Of a stretch of 64,000 bases of DNA, positions 23,801 through 36,799 are shown piece by piece (positions within the stretch are counted from its first letter, which is position 1; every line of letters starts with the position of its first letter). The notes under the pieces were generated by a model. It saw nothing but the letters and a program-made list of their open reading frames with translations. It was not told where the DNA came from and did not search any database. The stretch is from Isoperla grammatica (taxonomy: Eukaryota > Arthropoda > Insecta > Plecoptera > Perlodidae). Made by a program: the position numbers and the translations under genes. Location: positions 37,436,482 through 37,500,481 of the forward strand of contig OX246745.1 in the NCBI GenBank assembly GCA_945910005.1, given 5' to 3'.

Positions 23801-26800
23801 CTAGTAGGCCCGGACATGTGTAGTGAGTACAGTAGTGAGTGTACAATGCTACGCTGCTTCTGTGAGCTAGGCTGTCAGTCTAAAAAGCCCGGACATGTGT
23901 AGTGAGTATAGTAGTGAGTGTGCAATGCTACGCTGCTTCTGTCAGCCAGGCTGTCAGTCTAGTTAGCCCGGACATGTGTTGTGAGTATAGAAGTGAGTGA
24001 GTGTGCAATGCTACGCTACTTCTGTGAGCCAGGCTGTCAGTCTAGTAAGCCCGGACATGTGTAGTGAGTATAGTTGTGAGTGAGTGTGCAATGCTACGCT
24101 GCTTATGTCAGCCAGGCTGTCAGTCTAGTAAGCCCGGACATGTGTAGTGAGTATAGTAGTGAGTGTGCAATGCTATGCTGCTTCTGTCAGCCAGGTTGTC
24201 AGTCTAGTAAGCCCGGACATGTGTAGTGAGTAAAGTAGTGAGTGTGCTAAGCTACGCTGCTTCTGTCAGCCATCTGTCAGTCTAGTAAGCACGGACATGT
24301 GTAGTGAGTATAGTATCGAGTGTGCAATGCAACGCTGCTTCTGTCAGCAAGGCTGTCAGTCTAGTAAGCCCGGACATGTGTAGTGAGTATAGTAGTGAGT
24401 GTGCATTGCTACGCTGCTTCTGTGAGCCAGGCTGTCAGTCTAGTAAGCCCGGACATGTGTAGTGAGTATAGTAGTGAGTATGCAATGCTACGCTACTTCT
24501 GTCAGCCAGGCTGTCAGTCTAGTAAGCCCGGACATGAGTTGTGAGTTTAGTAGTGAGTGTGCAATGCTACGCTGCTTCTGTCAGTCAGGCTGTCGGTGTA
24601 GTTAGCCCGGACATGTGTAGTGAGTATAGTAGTGAGTGAGTGTGCAATGCTACGCTGCTTTTGTCAGCCAGGCTGTCAGTCTAGTAAGCCCGGACATGAG
24701 TAGTGAGTTTAGTAGTGAGTGTGCAATGCTACGCTGCTTCTGTCAGTCAGGCTGTCGGTCTAGTAAGCCCGGACATGTGTAGTGAGTATAGTCGTTAGTG
24801 TGCAATGCTACGCACTTCTGTGAGCATGCTGTCAGTCTAGTAAGCCCGGACATGTGTGGTGAGTATAGTAGTGAGAATGCAATGCTACGCTGCTTCTGTC
24901 AGCCAGGCTGTCAGTCTAGTAAGCCCGGACATGTGTAGTGAGTATAGTCGTTAGTGTGCAATGCTACGCTGCTTCTGTGAGCAGGCTGTCAGTCTATAAG
25001 CCCGGACATGTGTAGTGAGTATAGTAGTGAGTGTGCAATGCTACGCTGCTTCTGTCAGCCAGGCTGTCAGTCTAGTAAGCCCGGACATGTGTAGTGAGTA
25101 TAGTAGTGAGTGACTGTGCAATGCAACGCTGCTTCTGTGAGCCGGCTGTCAGTCTAGTAAGCCCGGACATGTGTAGTGAGTATAGAAGTGAGTGAGTGTG
25201 CAATGCTACGCTGCTTCTGTCAGCCAGGCTGTCAGTCTAGTAAGCTTGGACATGTGTAGTGAGTATTGTAGTGAGTTTGCAATGCTACGCTGATTCTGTC
25301 AGCCAGGCTTTTAGTCTAGTTAGCACGAACATGTGTAGTGAGGATAGTAGTGAGTGAGTGTGCAATGCTACGCTGCTTCTGTGAGCCAGGCTGTCAGTGT
25401 AGTAAGCCCGGACATGTGTAGTGAGTATAGTAGTGAGTGTGCAATGCTACGCTGCTCCTGTAAGCCAGGCTGTCAGTCTAGTAAGCCCGGACATGTGTAG
25501 TGAGTATAGTAGTGAGTGAGTGTGCAATGCTACGCTGCTTCTGTGAGCCAGGCTGTCAGTCTTGTAAGCCCGGACATGTGTAGTGAGTAATGTAGTGAGT
25601 GTGCATTGCTACGTTGCTTCTGTGAGCCAGGCTGTCAGTCTAGTAAGCCCGGACATGTGTAGTGAGTATAGTAGTGAGTGTGCAATGCTACGCTGCTTCT
25701 GTGAGCCAGGCTGTCAGTCTAGTAAGCCCGGACATGTGTAGTAAGTATAGTAGTGTGTCTGCAATGCTTCGTTGCTTCTGTGAGCCACGCTGTCAGTCTA
25801 GTAAGCCCGGACATGTGTAGTGAGTAAAGTAGTGAGTGTGCAATGCTACGCTGCTTCTGTGAGCCAGGCTGTCAGTCTAGTAAGCCAAGACATGTGAAGT
25901 GAGTATAGTAGTGAGTGTGCAATGCTACGCTGCTTCTGTCAGCCAGGCTGTCAGTCTAGTAAGCCCGGACATGTGTAGTGAGTATAGTAGTGAGTGTGCA
26001 ATGCTTCGCTGCTTCTGTCAGCCAGGCTGTCAGTCTAGTAAGCCCGGACATGTGTAGTGAGTATAGTAGTGAGTGTGCAATGCTACGCTGCTTCTGTCAG
26101 CCAGGCTGTCAGTCAAGTAAGCCCGGCCATGTGTAGTGAGTATAGTAGTGATTGAGTGTGCAATGCTACGCTGCTTCTGTGAGCCATGCTGTCAGTCTAG
26201 TAAGCCCGGCCATGTGAAGTGAGTATAGTAGTGAGTGTGCAATGCTACGCTGCTTTTGTGAGCCAGGCTGTCAGCCCGGACATGTGTGGTGAGTATAGAA
26301 GTGAGTGAGTGTGCAATGCTACGCTGCTTCTGTGAGCCAGGCTGTCAGTCTAGTAAGCCCGGACATGTGTAGTGAGTATTGTAGTGAGTGTGCAATGCTA
26401 CGCTGCTTCTGTCAGCCAGGCTGTCAGTATAGTTACCCCGGACATGTGTAGTGAGTATAGTAGTGAGTGAGTGTGCAATGCTACGCTGCTTCTGTGAGCC
26501 AGGCTGTCAGTCAAGTAAGCCCGGACATGTGTTGCGAGTACAGTAGTGAGTGAACAATGCTACGCTGCTTCTGTGAGCCAGGCTGTCAGTCTAGTAAGCC
26601 CGGACATGTGCAGTGAGTATAGAAGTGAGTGAGTGTGCAATGCTACGCTGCTTCTGTCAGTCAGGCTGTGGGTCTAGTAAGCCCGGACATGTGTAGTGAG
26701 TTTAGAAGTGAGTGAGTGTGCAATGCTACGCTGCTTCTGTCAGTCTAGTAGGCTGAGACATTTGTAGTGAGTATAGTAGTGAGTGAGTGTGCAATGCTAC

Positions 26801-27311
26801 GCTGCTTCTGTCAGCCAGGCTGTCAGTCTAGTAAGCCCGGCCATGTGTAGTGAGTATAGTAGTGAGTGAGTGTGCAATGCTACGCTGATTCTGTGAGCCA
26901 GGCTGTCAGTCTAGTAAGCCCGGACATGTGTAGTAAGTATAAAAGTGAGTGTGTGTGCAATGCTTCGCTGCTTCTGTGAGCCAGGCTGTCAGTCTAGTAA
27001 GCCCGGACATGTGTACTGAGTATGGTAGTGAGTGTGCAATGCTACGCTGCTTCTGTCAGCCAGGCTGTCAGTCTAGTAACCCCGGACATGTATAGTGAGT
27101 TTAGTAGTGAGAGTGCAATGCTACGCTGCTTCTGTGAGCCAGGCTGTCATTGTAGTATGCCCGGACATGTGTAGTGAGTATAGTATTGAGTGTGCAATGC
27201 TACGCTGCTTCTGTCAGCCAGGCAATCAGTCTAGTAAGCCCGGACATGTGTAGTGAGTATAGCAGTGAGTGTGCAATGCTACGCTGCTTCTGTGAGCCAG
27301 GCTGTCAGTAA
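20899..27311. repeat. Satellite A array, unit 3
   Basis: About 6.4 kb of A monomers. The first 1.4 kb resembles the starts of arrays 5 and 6 (shared monomer with gctgcacctgtgag). From about 22320 onward it is the first copy of a 7311-bp tandem duplication. No gene seen. Confidence 0.96.
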
Positions 27312-28106
27312 GTAGGCCCGTACATTGCCCTATCTGGTAATAGACTGCCGCGGGCTCATAACAGGACTCGAAAATCATCTTCCCACATTTACACATTCCA
27401 AGAACGTAGTTCCCATGTCTGGACCATAGATTGCACCATAACGTCCGTAGACAGTTTTGATGCACCCTGCCCAGTGTTTGGCCCCTTCCCCTAGTAGGCC
27501 CCTAGTAGGCTCCCATTTAGCCCCCAGTAAGCCCCCAGTGGTAGGTCGATTTAGGCTGGTGTTACAACTTATGCCAGAAAGAGAATTATTAGGACCTCTT
27601 TTGAGTCATGGGTGCATATTTGAGAGCACTTTTTAATCATCTAGTTTTTCAAATCTTTATTCATCGCACGTAGCCTTCATCAATTTTCCACTTTCTACTT
27701 TCTCTCTTCTTCCTACTGGCCAGTCCTCTTCCATCGCCCACAAACCCCGTTAAGGGCAGTATTCCAGTTTGAAGCGATGGATGAATATGTGATAAATGCC
27801 CAATAGAAAAAAGGAATCAAGACAAATCTCGTAAATCGGTTACTGGTTTATTGATAATGAGGGAGCGAGGTCGATTGTTGCGCGAAAACTACGTTGACCA
27901 GTACACACATAGGGAAACTCCCCCTCCCCCCTGCGGAATATTGTAGAACTATATATTATGATAAAGTGATAAATTTGGAGTAAAACTTGACTTGTTGGTC
28001 ACATGGCCAGTGGTGGGTGTGGCACCCAGGGGTGTCCAAAAGGTGAATTTTGCTGATTTTGTGACCATAATTTATTTTTTAACACCCAAACCAATAAACC
28101 GACTGA
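27312..28106. repeat. 795-bp spacer, copy 3
   Basis: Identical in length to the other spacers. It shares private variants with copies 4 and 5 only: cagtaagtaggccc at the left edge, attgtagaactatat, and ggagtaaaacttg. These mark the sub-lineage that produced the later duplications. Function unknown. Confidence 0.9.
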
Positions 28107-29488
28107 TATCTCTTTGTTGAAACTTCTTTGTCATTGATTGTTGTTTATTCTTTGATTGTATGTATTGAGGTGTTTGATCAACAGACACATCTTTGTTGAA
28201 ACTTCTTTGTCATTGATTGTTGTTTATTCTTTGATTGTATGTATTGAGGTGTTTGATCAACAGACATATCTTAGATGAAACTTCTTTGTCATTGATTGTT
28301 GTTTATTCTTTGATTGTATGTATTGAGGTGTTTGATCAACAAACATATCTTTGTTGAAACTTCTTTGTCATTGATTGTTGTTTATTTTTTGATTGTATGT
28401 ATTAAGGTGTTTGATCAACAGACATATCTTTGTTGAAACTCCTTTGTCTTTGATTGTTGTTAATTCTTTGATTGTATGTATTGAGGTGTTCTATCAACAG
28501 ACATATCTTCGTTGAAATTTCTTTGTCATTGATTGTTGTTTATTTTTTCATTGTATGTTTTGAGTTGTTTGATCAACTGACATCTCTTTGTTAAAACTTC
28601 TTGGTCATTGATTGTTGTTTATTCTTTGATTGTATGTTTCGAGGTGTTTGAGCATCAGACATATCTTTGTTGAAATTTCTTTGTCATTGATTGTTGTTTA
28701 TTCTTTAAATGTATGTATTGAGGTGTTTGATCAACAGACATATCTTCGTTGAAACTTCTTTGTCATCGATTGTTGTTTATTCTTTGATTGTATGTATTGA
28801 GGTGTTTGATCAACAGACATATCTTTGTTGAAACTTCTTTGTCATTGATTGTTGTTTATTCTTTGATTGTATGTATTGAGGTGTTTGATCAACAATCATA
28901 TCTTCGTTGAAACTTCCTTGTCATTTGATTGTTGTTTATTCTTTGATTGTATGTATTGAGGTGTTTGATCAACAGACATATCTTTGTTGAACCTTCTTTG
29001 TCATTGATTGTTGTTTATTCTTTGATTGTGAGTATTGAGGTGTTTTTTCAACAGACATATCTTCGTTGAAACTTCTTTATCATTGATTGTTGTTTATTCT
29101 TTGATTGTATGTATAAAGTTGTTTGATCAACAGACATATCTTTGTTAAAACTTCTTTGTCATTGATTGTTGTTTATTCTTAGATTGTATGTATTGAGATG
29201 TTTGATCAACAGACATATCTTTGTTGAAACTTCTTTGTCATTGATTGTTGTTTATTCTTTGATTGTATGTATTGAGGTGTTTGATCAACAGACATATCTT
29301 GGTTGAAACTTCTTTGTCATTGATTGTTGTTTATTCTTTGATTGTAGGTATTGAGTTGTTTGATCAACTGACATCTCTTTGTTGAAACTTCTTTGTCATT
29401 GATTGTTGTTTATTCTTTGATTGTTTGTATTGAGGTGTTTGATCAAACAGATATATCTTTGTTGAAACTTCTTTGTCATTGATTGTTG
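28107..29488. repeat. Satellite B array, unit 3
   Basis: About 17.5 B monomers. The array contains the unusual monomer start cttagatgaaac at about 28270, also present in units 4 and 5 but absent from units 1, 2 and 6. It ends at the common B-to-A junction. Confidence 0.96.
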
Positions 29489-32400
29489 CTTCTGTCAGCC
29501 AGGCTCTCAGTCTAGTAAGCCCGGACATGTGTAGTGAGTGTAGTAGTGAGTGAGTGTGCAATGCTACGCTGCTTCTGTCAGCCAGGCTGTCAGTCTAGTA
29601 AGCCCGGACATGTGTAGTGAGTAAAGTAGTGAGTGTGCATTGCTACGCTGCTTCTGTGAGCCAGGCTGGCAGTCTAGTTAGCCCAGACATGTGTAGTGAG
29701 TATAGTAGTGAGTAAGTGTGCAATGCTTCGCTGCTTCTGTGAGCCAGGCTTTCAGTCTAGTAGGCCGGACATGAAGTAGTGAGTAAAGTAGTGAGTGTGC
29801 AATGCTACGCTGCTTCTGTGAGCCAGGCTGTCAGTCTAATAAGCCCGGACATTGGTAGTGAGTATGGTAGTGAGATTGCAATGCTACGCTGCTTCTGTGA
29901 GCCAGGCTGTCAGTCTAGTAAGCCCGGACATGTGTAGTGAGTATAGTCGTGAGTGTGCAATGCTACGCTTCTTCTGTCAGCCAGGCTGTCAGTCTAGTAA
30001 TCCCGGACATGTGAAGTGAGTGCAGTAGTGAGTGTTCAATGCAACGCTGCTTCTGTGAGCCAGGCTGTCAGTCTAGTAAGCCCGGACATGTGTTGTGAGT
30101 ACAGTCGTGAGTGTACGATGCTACGCTGCGTCTGTCAGCCAGGCTGTAAGTCTAGTAAGCCCGGACATGTGTTGTGAGTATAGTAGTGACTGTGCAATGC
30201 TACGCTGCTTCTGTCAGCCAGGCTGTCAGTCTAGTAAGCCCGGACATGTGTAGTGAGTATAGTAGTGAGTGTGCAATGCTACGGTGCTTCTGTCAGTCTA
30301 GTAGGCCCGGACATGTGTAGTGAGTATAGTAGTGAGTGAGTGTGCAATGCTACGTTGCTTCTGTCAGCCAGGCTGTCAGTCTTGTAAGCCCGGCCACGTG
30401 TAGTGAGTATAGTAGTGAGTGAGTGTGCAATGCTACGCTGCTTCTGTCAGCCAGGCTGTCAGTCTAGTAAGCCCGGACATGTGTAGTGAGTATAGTAGTG
30501 AGTGAGTGTGCAATGCTACGCTGCTTCTGTGAGCCAGGCTGTCAGTCTAGTAAGCCCAAACAGGTGTAGAGTGTATAGTAGTGAGTGTGCAATGCTACGC
30601 TGCTTCTGTGAGCCAGGCTGTCAGTCTTGTAAGCCCGGCCACGTGTAGTGAGTATAGTAGTGAGTGAGTGTGCAATGCTACCCTGCTTCTGTGAGCCAGG
30701 CTGTCAGTCAAGTAAGCCCAAACAGGTGTAGAGAGTATAGTAGTGAGTGTGCAATGCTACGCTGCTTCTGTGAGCCAGGCTGTCAGTCTAGTAAGCCCGG
30801 CCACGTGTAGTGAGTATAGTAGTGATTGAGTTTGCAATGCTACGCTGCTTCTGAGAGCCAGGCTGTGAGTCTAGTAAGCCCGGACATGTGTATTGAGTAT
30901 AGTAGTGAGTGTGCATTGCTACGCTGCTTCTGTCAGCCAGGCTGTCAGTCTAGTAAGCCCGGACATGTGAAGTGAGTATAGTAGTGAGTGTGCAATGCTA
31001 CGCTGCTTCTGTGCGCCAAGCTGGCAGTCTAGTAAGCCCGGACATGTGTAGTGAGTATAGTAGTGAGTGAGTGTGCAATGCTACGCTGCTTCTGTCAGCC
31101 AGGCAGTCAGTCTAGTAGGCCCGGACATGTGTAGTGAGTACAGTAGTGAGTGTACAATGCTACGCTGCTTCTGTGAGCTAGGCTGTCAGTCTAAAAAGCC
31201 CGGACATGTGTAGTGAGTATAGTAGTGAGTGTGCAATGCTACGCTGCTTCTGTCAGCCAGGCTGTCAGTCTAGTTAGCCCGGACATGTGTTGTGAGTATA
31301 GAAGTGAGTGAGTGTGCAATGCTACGCTACTTCTGTGAGCCAGGCTGTCAGTCTAGTAAGCCCGGACATGTGTAGTGAGTATAGTTGTGAGTGAGTGTGC
31401 AATGCTACGCTGCTTATGTCAGCCAGGCTGTCAGTCTAGTAAGCCCGGACATGTGTAGTGAGTATAGTAGTGAGTGTGCAATGCTATGCTGCTTCTGTCA
31501 GCCAGGTTGTCAGTCTAGTAAGCCCGGACATGTGTAGTGAGTAAAGTAGTGAGTGTGCTAAGCTACGCTGCTTCTGTCAGCCATCTGTCAGTCTAGTAAG
31601 CACGGACATGTGTAGTGAGTATAGTATCGAGTGTGCAATGCAACGCTGCTTCTGTCAGCAAGGCTGTCAGTCTAGTAAGCCCGGACATGTGTAGTGAGTA
31701 TAGTAGTGAGTGTGCATTGCTACGCTGCTTCTGTGAGCCAGGCTGTCAGTCTAGTAAGCCCGGACATGTGTAGTGAGTATAGTAGTGAGTATGCAATGCT
31801 ACGCTACTTCTGTCAGCCAGGCTGTCAGTCTAGTAAGCCCGGACATGAGTAGTGAGTTTAGTAGTGAGTGTGCAATGCTACGCTGCTTCTGTCAGTCAGG
31901 CTGTCGGTGTAGTTAGCCCGGACATGTGTAGTGAGTATAGTAGTGAGTGAGTGTGCAATGCTACGCTGCTTTTGTCAGCCAGGCTGTCAGTCTAGTAAGC
32001 CCGGACATGAGTAGTGAGTTTAGTAGTGAGTGTGCAATGCTACGCTGCTTCTGTCAGTCAGGCTGTCGGTCTAGTAAGCCCGGACATGTGTAGTGAGTAT
32101 AGTCGTTAGTGTGCAATGCTACGCACTTCTGTGAGCATGCTGTCAGTCTAGTAAGCCCGGACATGTGTGGTGAGTATAGTAGTGAGAATGCAATGCTACG
32201 CTGCTTCTGTCAGCCAGGCTGTCAGTCTAGTAAGCCCGGACATGTGTAGTGAGTATAGTCGTTAGTGTGCAATGCTACGCTGCTTCTGTGAGCAGGCTGT
32301 CAGTCTATAAGCCCGGACATGTGTAGTGAGTATAGTAGTGAGTGTGCAATGCTACGCTGCTTCTGTCAGCCAGGCTGTCAGTCTAGTAAGCCCGGACATG

Positions 32401-34622
32401 TGTAGTGAGTATAGTAGTGAGTGACTGTGCAATGCAACGCTGCTTCTGTGAGCCGGCTGTCAGTCTAGTAAGCCCGGACATGTGTAGTGAGTATAGAAGT
32501 GAGTGAGTGTGCAATGCTACGCTGCTTCTGTCAGCCAGGCTGTCAGTCTAGTAAGCTTGGACATGTGTAGTGAGTATTGTAGTGAGTTTGCAATGCTACG
32601 CTGATTCTGTCAGCCAGGCTTTTAGTCTAGTTAGCACGAACATGTGTAGTGAGGATAGTAGTGAGTGAGTGTGCAATGCTACGCTGCTTCTGTGAGCCAG
32701 GCTGTCAGTGTAGTAAGCCCGGACATGTGTAGTGAGTATAGTAGTGAGTGTGCAATGCTACGCTGCTCCTGTAAGCCAGGCTGTCAGTCTAGTAAGCCCG
32801 GACATGTGTAGTGAGTATAGTAGTGAGTGAGTGTGCAATGCTACGCTGCTTCTGTGAGCCAGGCTGTCAGTCTTGTAAGCCCGGACATGTGTAGTGAGTA
32901 ATGTAGTGAGTGTGCATTGCTACGTTGCTTCTGTGAGCCAGGCTGTCAGTCTAGTAAGCCCGGACATGTGTAGTGAGTATAGTAGTGAGTGTGCAATGCT
33001 ACGCTGCTTCTGTGAGCCAGGCTGTCAGTCTAGTAAGCCCGGACATGTGTAGTAAGTATAGTAGTGTGTCTGCAATGCTTCGTTGCTTCTGTGAGCCACG
33101 CTGTCAGTCTAGTAAGCCCGGACATGTGTAGTGAGTAAAGTAGTGAGTGTGCAATGCTACGCTGCTTCTGTGAGCCAGGCTGTCAGTCTAGTAAGCCAAG
33201 ACATGTGAAGTGAGTATAGTAGTGAGTGTGCAATGCTACGCTGCTTCTGTCAGCCAGGCTGTCAGTCTAGTAAGCCCGGACATGTGTAGTGAGTATAGTA
33301 GTGAGTGTGCAATGCTTCGCTGCTTCTGTCAGCCAGGCTGTCAGTCTAGTAAGCCCGGACATGTGTAGTGAGTATAGTAGTGAGTGTGCAATGCTACGCT
33401 GCTTCTGTCAGCCAGGCTGTCAGTCAAGTAAGCCCGGCCATGTGTAGTGAGTATAGTAGTGATTGAGTGTGCAATGCTACGCTGCTTCTGTGAGCCATGC
33501 TGTCAGTCTAGTAAGCCCGGCCATGTGAAGTGAGTATAGTAGTGAGTGTGCAATGCTACGCTGCTTTTGTGAGCCAGGCTGTCAGCCCGGACATGTGTGG
33601 TGAGTATAGAAGTGAGTGAGTGTGCAATGCTACGCTGCTTCTGTGAGCCAGGCTGTCAGTCTAGTAAGCCCGGACATGTGTAGTGAGTATTGTAGTGAGT
33701 GTGCAATGCTACGCTGCTTCTGTCAGCCAGGCTGTCAGTATAGTTACCCCGGACATGTGTAGTGAGTATAGTAGTGAGTGAGTGTGCAATGCTACGCTGC
33801 TTCTGTGAGCCAGGCTGTCAGTCAAGTAAGCCCGGACATGTGTTGCGAGTACAGTAGTGAGTGAACAATGCTACGCTGCTTCTGTGAGCCAGGCTGTCAG
33901 TCTAGTAAGCCCGGACATGTGCAGTGAGTATAGAAGTGAGTGAGTGTGCAATGCTACGCTGCTTCTGTCAGTCAGGCTGTGGGTCTAGTAAGCCCGGACA
34001 TGTGTAGTGAGTTTAGAAGTGAGTGAGTGTGCAATGCTACGCTGCTTCTGTCAGTCTAGTAGGCTGAGACATTTGTAGTGAGTATAGTAGTGAGTGAGTG
34101 TGCAATGCTACGCTGCTTCTGTCAGCCAGGCTGTCAGTCTAGTAAGCCCGGCCATGTGTAGTGAGTATAGTAGTGAGTGAGTGTGCAATGCTACGCTGAT
34201 TCTGTGAGCCAGGCTGTCAGTCTAGTAAGCCCGGACATGTGTAGTAAGTATAAAAGTGAGTGTGTGTGCAATGCTTCGCTGCTTCTGTGAGCCAGGCTGT
34301 CAGTCTAGTAAGCCCGGACATGTGTACTGAGTATGGTAGTGAGTGTGCAATGCTACGCTGCTTCTGTCAGCCAGGCTGTCAGTCTAGTAACCCCGGACAT
34401 GTATAGTGAGTTTAGTAGTGAGAGTGCAATGCTACGCTGCTTCTGTGAGCCAGGCTGTCATTGTAGTATGCCCGGACATGTGTAGTGAGTATAGTATTGA
34501 GTGTGCAATGCTACGCTGCTTCTGTCAGCCAGGCAATCAGTCTAGTAAGCCCGGACATGTGTAGTGAGTATAGCAGTGAGTGTGCAATGCTACGCTGCTT
34601 CTGTGAGCCAGGCTGTCAGTAA
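29489..34622. repeat. Satellite A array, unit 4
   Basis: About 5.1 kb of A monomers. After only about 140 bp it switches to sequence matching array 3 from about 22320. It therefore lacks the roughly 1.3-kb block with the gctgcacctgtgag monomer that begins arrays 3, 5 and 6. This is the join of the 7311-bp duplication. Confidence 0.95.
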
Positions 34623-35417
34623 GTAGGCCCGTACATTGCCCTATCTGGTAATAGACTGCCGCGGGCTCATAACAGGACTCGAAAATCATCTTCCCACATT
34701 TACACATTCCAAGAACGTAGTTCCCATGTCTGGACCATAGATTGCACCATAACGTCCGTAGACAGTTTTGATGCACCCTGCCCAGTGTTTGGCCCCTTCC
34801 CCTAGTAGGCCCCTAGTAGGCTCCCATTTAGCCCCCAGTAAGCCCCCAGTGGTAGGTCGATTTAGGCTGGTGTTACAACTTATGCCAGAAAGAGAATTAT
34901 TAGGACCTCTTTTGAGTCATGGGTGCATATTTGAGAGCACTTTTTAATCATCTAGTTTTTCAAATCTTTATTCATCGCACGTAGCCTTCATCAATTTTCC
35001 ACTTTCTACTTTCTCTCTTCTTCCTACTGGCCAGTCCTCTTCCATCGCCCACAAACCCCGTTAAGGGCAGTATTCCAGTTTGAAGCGATGGATGAATATG
35101 TGATAAATGCCCAATAGAAAAAAGGAATCAAGACAAATCTCGTAAATCGGTTACTGGTTTATTGATAATGAGGGAGCGAGGTCGATTGTTGCGCGAAAAC
35201 TACGTTGACCAGTACACACATAGGGAAACTCCCCCTCCCCCCTGCGGAATATTGTAGAACTATATATTATGATAAAGTGATAAATTTGGAGTAAAACTTG
35301 ACTTGTTGGTCACATGGCCAGTGGTGGGTGTGGCACCCAGGGGTGTCCAAAAGGTGAATTTTGCTGATTTTGTGACCATAATTTATTTTTTAACACCCAA
35401 ACCAATAAACCGACTGA
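34623..35417. repeat. 795-bp spacer, copy 4
   Basis: By eye the same sequence as copies 3 and 5, with their private variants. It is the second-copy spacer of the 7311-bp duplication and the first-copy spacer of the 4521-bp duplication. Confidence 0.9.
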
Positions 35418-36799
35418 TATCTCTTTGTTGAAACTTCTTTGTCATTGATTGTTGTTTATTCTTTGATTGTATGTATTGAGGTGTTTGATCAACAGACACA
35501 TCTTTGTTGAAACTTCTTTGTCATTGATTGTTGTTTATTCTTTGATTGTATGTATTGAGGTGTTTGATCAACAGACATATCTTAGATGAAACTTCTTTGT
35601 CATTGATTGTTGTTTATTCTTTGATTGTATGTATTGAGGTGTTTGATCAACAAACATATCTTTGTTGAAACTTCTTTGTCATTGATTGTTGTTTATTTTT
35701 TGATTGTATGTATTAAGGTGTTTGATCAACAGACATATCTTTGTTGAAACTCCTTTGTCTTTGATTGTTGTTAATTCTTTGATTGTATGTATTGAGGTGT
35801 TCTATCAACAGACATATCTTCGTTGAAATTTCTTTGTCATTGATTGTTGTTTATTTTTTCATTGTATGTTTTGAGTTGTTTGATCAACTGACATCTCTTT
35901 GTTAAAACTTCTTGGTCATTGATTGTTGTTTATTCTTTGATTGTATGTTTCGAGGTGTTTGAGCATCAGACATATCTTTGTTGAAATTTCTTTGTCATTG
36001 ATTGTTGTTTATTCTTTAAATGTATGTATTGAGGTGTTTGATCAACAGACATATCTTCGTTGAAACTTCTTTGTCATCGATTGTTGTTTATTCTTTGATT
36101 GTATGTATTGAGGTGTTTGATCAACAGACATATCTTTGTTGAAACTTCTTTGTCATTGATTGTTGTTTATTCTTTGATTGTATGTATTGAGGTGTTTGAT
36201 CAACAATCATATCTTCGTTGAAACTTCCTTGTCATTTGATTGTTGTTTATTCTTTGATTGTATGTATTGAGGTGTTTGATCAACAGACATATCTTTGTTG
36301 AACCTTCTTTGTCATTGATTGTTGTTTATTCTTTGATTGTGAGTATTGAGGTGTTTTTTCAACAGACATATCTTCGTTGAAACTTCTTTATCATTGATTG
36401 TTGTTTATTCTTTGATTGTATGTATAAAGTTGTTTGATCAACAGACATATCTTTGTTAAAACTTCTTTGTCATTGATTGTTGTTTATTCTTAGATTGTAT
36501 GTATTGAGATGTTTGATCAACAGACATATCTTTGTTGAAACTTCTTTGTCATTGATTGTTGTTTATTCTTTGATTGTATGTATTGAGGTGTTTGATCAAC
36601 AGACATATCTTGGTTGAAACTTCTTTGTCATTGATTGTTGTTTATTCTTTGATTGTAGGTATTGAGTTGTTTGATCAACTGACATCTCTTTGTTGAAACT
36701 TCTTTGTCATTGATTGTTGTTTATTCTTTGATTGTTTGTATTGAGGTGTTTGATCAAACAGATATATCTTTGTTGAAACTTCTTTGTCATTGATTGTTG
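35418..36799. repeat. Satellite B array, unit 4
   Basis: About 17.5 B monomers. They match unit 3 monomer for monomer at a 7311-bp offset and unit 5 at a 4521-bp offset, including the rare variants cttagatgaaac, gttttttcaacag and gtataaagttg. Confidence 0.96.
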